Assembly (NCBI GenBank): GCA_000218745.1
Contig: GL947595.1
Location: forward strand, 63,034-127,033
From: Prochlorococcus marinus bv. HNLC2
GTDB lineage: Bacteria; Cyanobacteriota; Cyanobacteriia; PCC-6307; Cyanobiaceae
Length of the DNA: 64,000 nt
Direction: 5' to 3'
The translations under genes and the position numbers were made by a program. The notes under the pieces were generated by a model. The model did not search any database. It was not told the origin of the DNA and saw nothing but the letters and a program-made list of their open reading frames with translations. Positions 62,333 to 64,000 of this stretch are shown piece after piece. Each line of letters opens with the position of its first letter. The stretch's first letter is position 1.

Positions 62333-62838
62333 CAATAGATTCATTAGAGGAGCTAGCTAAATCCTTAGATTTAACAATTAAAATCCAAATGAGGGAAGTT
62401 TTCGGACTGAAATTTTTTAGAATTGTTGTTGCAAGAATTACTAATAATTCTGTAAAGATTTTTGGAGAAATAAAAGGTTGGACTTTTCCAAATAAGAATG
62501 GTTTGCAGTTAGATACTTTGAGAATCTTAAGTAATTCACCAGAATATGTTTCTGAACTGATTTGGGCCACAACTATGGCTTGGGCACTAGAACAAACTAA
62601 TTGTGAAAATGCAAGATTATTAGCTATCTATGATGAAGATGGTTATAGTAAAAAACTTGTAAGATATTTTAGATTAATTGGTTTTAGAGTAATAAAGGAG
62701 GTAGGATCAAGCCCTTCAGATTTGCTTTTAAGATTAATATGGGGAGGGGCAGGAACTTTAATGAAAGGTGATTGCAAGAAAATTATGAGTAAATTAGAAA
62801 AAAAATTTAAAAATTTAAACTTCATTTATCCTGCATGA
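62329..62838 (+). CDS. Conserved hypothetical protein, cyanobacterial type
   Basis: A 169-aa soluble protein with compact, well-formed segments ([66 protein letters not shown]). The last blocks recall the acetyl-CoA-binding half of GNAT folds, but no firm signature is present. It is translationally coupled to trhO (ATGA) and its 3' end overlaps lipA on the other strand by 13 bases. Function unknown. Confidence 0.75.
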   Translation: MTIDSLEELAKSLDLTIKIQMREVFGLKFFRIVVARITNNSVKIFGEIKGWTFPNKNGLQLDTLRILSNSPEYVSELIWATTMAWALEQTNCENARLLAIYDEDGYSKKLVRYFRLIGFRVIKEVGSSPSDLLLRLIWGGAGTLMKGDCKKIMSKLEKKFKNLNFIYPA

Positions 62839-63725
62839 TAACTACTTCTTATTAGTGGTCCACAAGATACTTTGCTAAAGCCAACATTTTTTGAGAAATC
62901 AGAGATATCATTGAATTCTTTTGGATCCCAATATTTCTTTACTGGTAAATGTTTTAAAGATGGTCTAAGGTATTGCCCTATAGTAATTTGGTCACATTTT
63001 GCCTCTTTTAAATCTAAGATAGTTTTTTTTATTTCATCTAAATTTTCTCCAAGACCAAGCATTATTCCTGACTTGGTCTGTATCTGTGGTGATAACTGTT
63101 TTGATAATCTTAAAAGATTAATAGAGCTTTTATAATTAGCTCCTCTCCTGACTTCTTTTTGGAGTCTTTCTACAGTTTCTAAATTGTGGTTAAAACAACA
63201 AGGTTCTTTATCTAAAATTTTCTTTAATCTTTCTTTTTGAAGTATTGCTCTTTCTTCAAGATTTTTACCTCCTCCCCACAAATCAGGTGTAAGAACTTCG
63301 ATCTTGATATTATTATCAGTTTTCCTGATTTCATCAATAGTTGAAGTAAAAAATATTGCACCATGATCTTTTAGGTCATCCCTTGCTACTGAAGTAAGAA
63401 CAACATATTTCAGATTTAATGTCTTTACAGCATTAGCAACTTTTTTACTTTCTTGAAGATCAACCTCCAGTGGTCTCCCTTTATTTACTTGGCAAAATGC
63501 GCATGCTCGTGAACAAACAGATCCTCCTAAAAGAAAAGTTGCAGTACCAGATGCATAACATTCCGCCCTATTTGGACATCTTCCTTCTTCGCAAATTGTA
63601 TGAATATTAGATTTCTTTATGAGATTTTGTATCCTCTCGAATTCGGATGCTTTACTTATTGGAAAATTTATCCATGAAGGTAACCTCAATAAATTTTCTT
63701 TGGTTTCAAACTGAAAGTCATCCAT
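62826..63725 (-). CDS. lipA: Lipoyl synthase
   Basis: A 299-aa radical SAM enzyme that inserts two sulfurs to make lipoyl groups on dehydrogenase subunits. The two iron-sulfur motifs are CEEGRCPNRAEC (auxiliary cluster, C-x4-C-x5-C) and CSRACAFC (radical SAM cluster). The C-terminal [10 protein letters not shown] ends with the conserved RSSY(H). The gene is two bases downstream of recR, so the pair is probably one transcript. Confidence 0.97.
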   Translation of the reverse strand: MDDFQFETKENLLRLPSWINFPISKASEFERIQNLIKKSNIHTICEEGRCPNRAECYASGTATFLLGGSVCSRACAFCQVNKGRPLEVDLQESKKVANAVKTLNLKYVVLTSVARDDLKDHGAIFFTSTIDEIRKTDNNIKIEVLTPDLWGGGKNLEERAILQKERLKKILDKEPCCFNHNLETVERLQKEVRRGANYKSSINLLRLSKQLSPQIQTKSGIMLGLGENLDEIKKTILDLKEAKCDQITIGQYLRPSLKHLPVKKYWDPKEFNDISDFSKNVGFSKVSCGPLIRSSYHAG

Positions 63726-63727
63726 AT

Positions 63728-64000
63728 TTATAAAATATCCGTTCTTCCCTCAAGTGCTCTTGCAAGTGTTACTTCATCAACATATTCCAATTCGCTGCCC
63801 ATAGGCAGTCCATAAGCTATTCTTGTGACCTTTGTAAAAGGACTTAATAATTTTGCTATGTAAAGACTAGTCGTATCCCCTTCAACACTAGGAGTAAGTG
63901 CAAGAATAATTTCATTTATTTCATTTTTGCTTACTCTTTCAACTAGACTTTTGATCTCTAATAATTCTGGTCCAATCGAATCCATAGGTGATATTAATCC
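63728..64000 (-). CDS. recR: Recombination protein RecR (N-terminus cut by window edge)
   Basis: Only the C-terminal ~90 residues are present. They include the TOPRIM-domain stretch [23 protein letters not shown] and the C-terminal block [29 protein letters not shown], characteristic of RecR, which works with RecF/RecO in gap repair. The reading continues past the window edge without a stop, so the gene is partial. lipA follows two bases downstream. Confidence 0.94.
   Translation of the reverse strand, partial: GLISPMDSIGPELLEIKSLVERVSKNEINEIILALTPSVEGDTTSLYIAKLLSPFTKVTRIAYGLPMGSELEYVDEVTLARALEGRTDIL

Overview
The window is a 64 kb stretch of a very AT-rich, densely packed chromosome. It is almost certainly from a marine picocyanobacterium of the genus Prochlorococcus, most likely a high-light-adapted (HL) strain. 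Three things support this. The gene set is cyanobacterial and photosynthetic: petG, petH, chlI, crtL, crtE, sasA with its KaiB-like domain, opcA/zwf and GuaB3. The noncoding RNA Yfr1 lies between guaB3 and trxA, its place in marine picocyanobacteria. The base composition is low-GC, and spacers are mostly of a few to a few tens of bases. I could not compute GC or a phylogeny, so the clade is an inference. No insertion sequence, integrase, CRISPR array, prophage or toxin-antitoxin module is visible.

Layout. 1-6.3 kb: cysS (cut by the window edge), polA, a membrane-fusion-type protein and ychF. 6.3-9.8 kb: the most accessory-looking part, with small membrane or secreted proteins of unknown function, a lumenal/periplasmic pentapeptide-repeat protein, a PfkB-family sugar kinase and a DUF2834 membrane protein. 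9.8-15.4 kb: an MFS transporter, a DUF1400 alpha/beta hydrolase, and a peptide-type ABC permease with its binding protein. 15.5-20.5 kb: a leftward gene run of hom, sufE, 5-formyl-THF cyclo-ligase, ruvC, chlI, a small membrane protein and a TrmJ-type methyltransferase. 20.5-24 kb: petG, rsmD, hisH, trxA, Yfr1 and guaB3. 24-31.8 kb: gyrA, crtL, a GH57 enzyme, leuA and a small membrane protein. 31.8-41.3 kb: a membrane HD phosphohydrolase, folD, crtE, a PAP2-like protein, cobyrinate a,c-diamide synthase, opcA, zwf and petH. 41.5-47.7 kb: a START-like protein, tRNA-Glu(UUC), sasA, a CpeS-like protein, a conserved small protein, prs, malQ and a membrane-anchored HTH protein. 47.9-56.5 kb: an ABC1/UbiB kinase, an Orn/Lys/Arg decarboxylase, cdsA, an alpha/beta hydrolase, an iron-type alcohol dehydrogenase and clpC. 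56.7-64 kb: rimI, lysA, dacA, uppS, bioB, trhO, a conserved hypothetical, lipA and recR (cut by the window edge).

Working links between genes: zwf and opcA (oxidative pentose phosphate pathway and its assembly factor) form a leftward pair upstream of petH (NADPH/ferredoxin). crtE and crtL both serve carotenoid and isoprenoid synthesis. malQ and the GH57 protein serve glucan metabolism. dacA and the 7TM-HD protein could make and degrade c-di-AMP.

The most striking feature is technical. Nine otherwise intact, mostly essential genes carry twelve single-base frame disruptions: polA x2, the fusion protein, ychF, hom, rsmD, petH x2, the ABC1 kinase, the decarboxylase x2 and clpC. Several lie in mononucleotide runs. 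This fits uncorrected consensus error better than gene decay, so I annotate these as full genes with frameshifts. I found no convincing new multi-gene system. The best biological leads are the membrane-anchored, repeat-containing N-terminus of PetH, the c-di-AMP gene pair, the CpeS-like protein, and the small-gene cluster at 6.6-9.8 kb.
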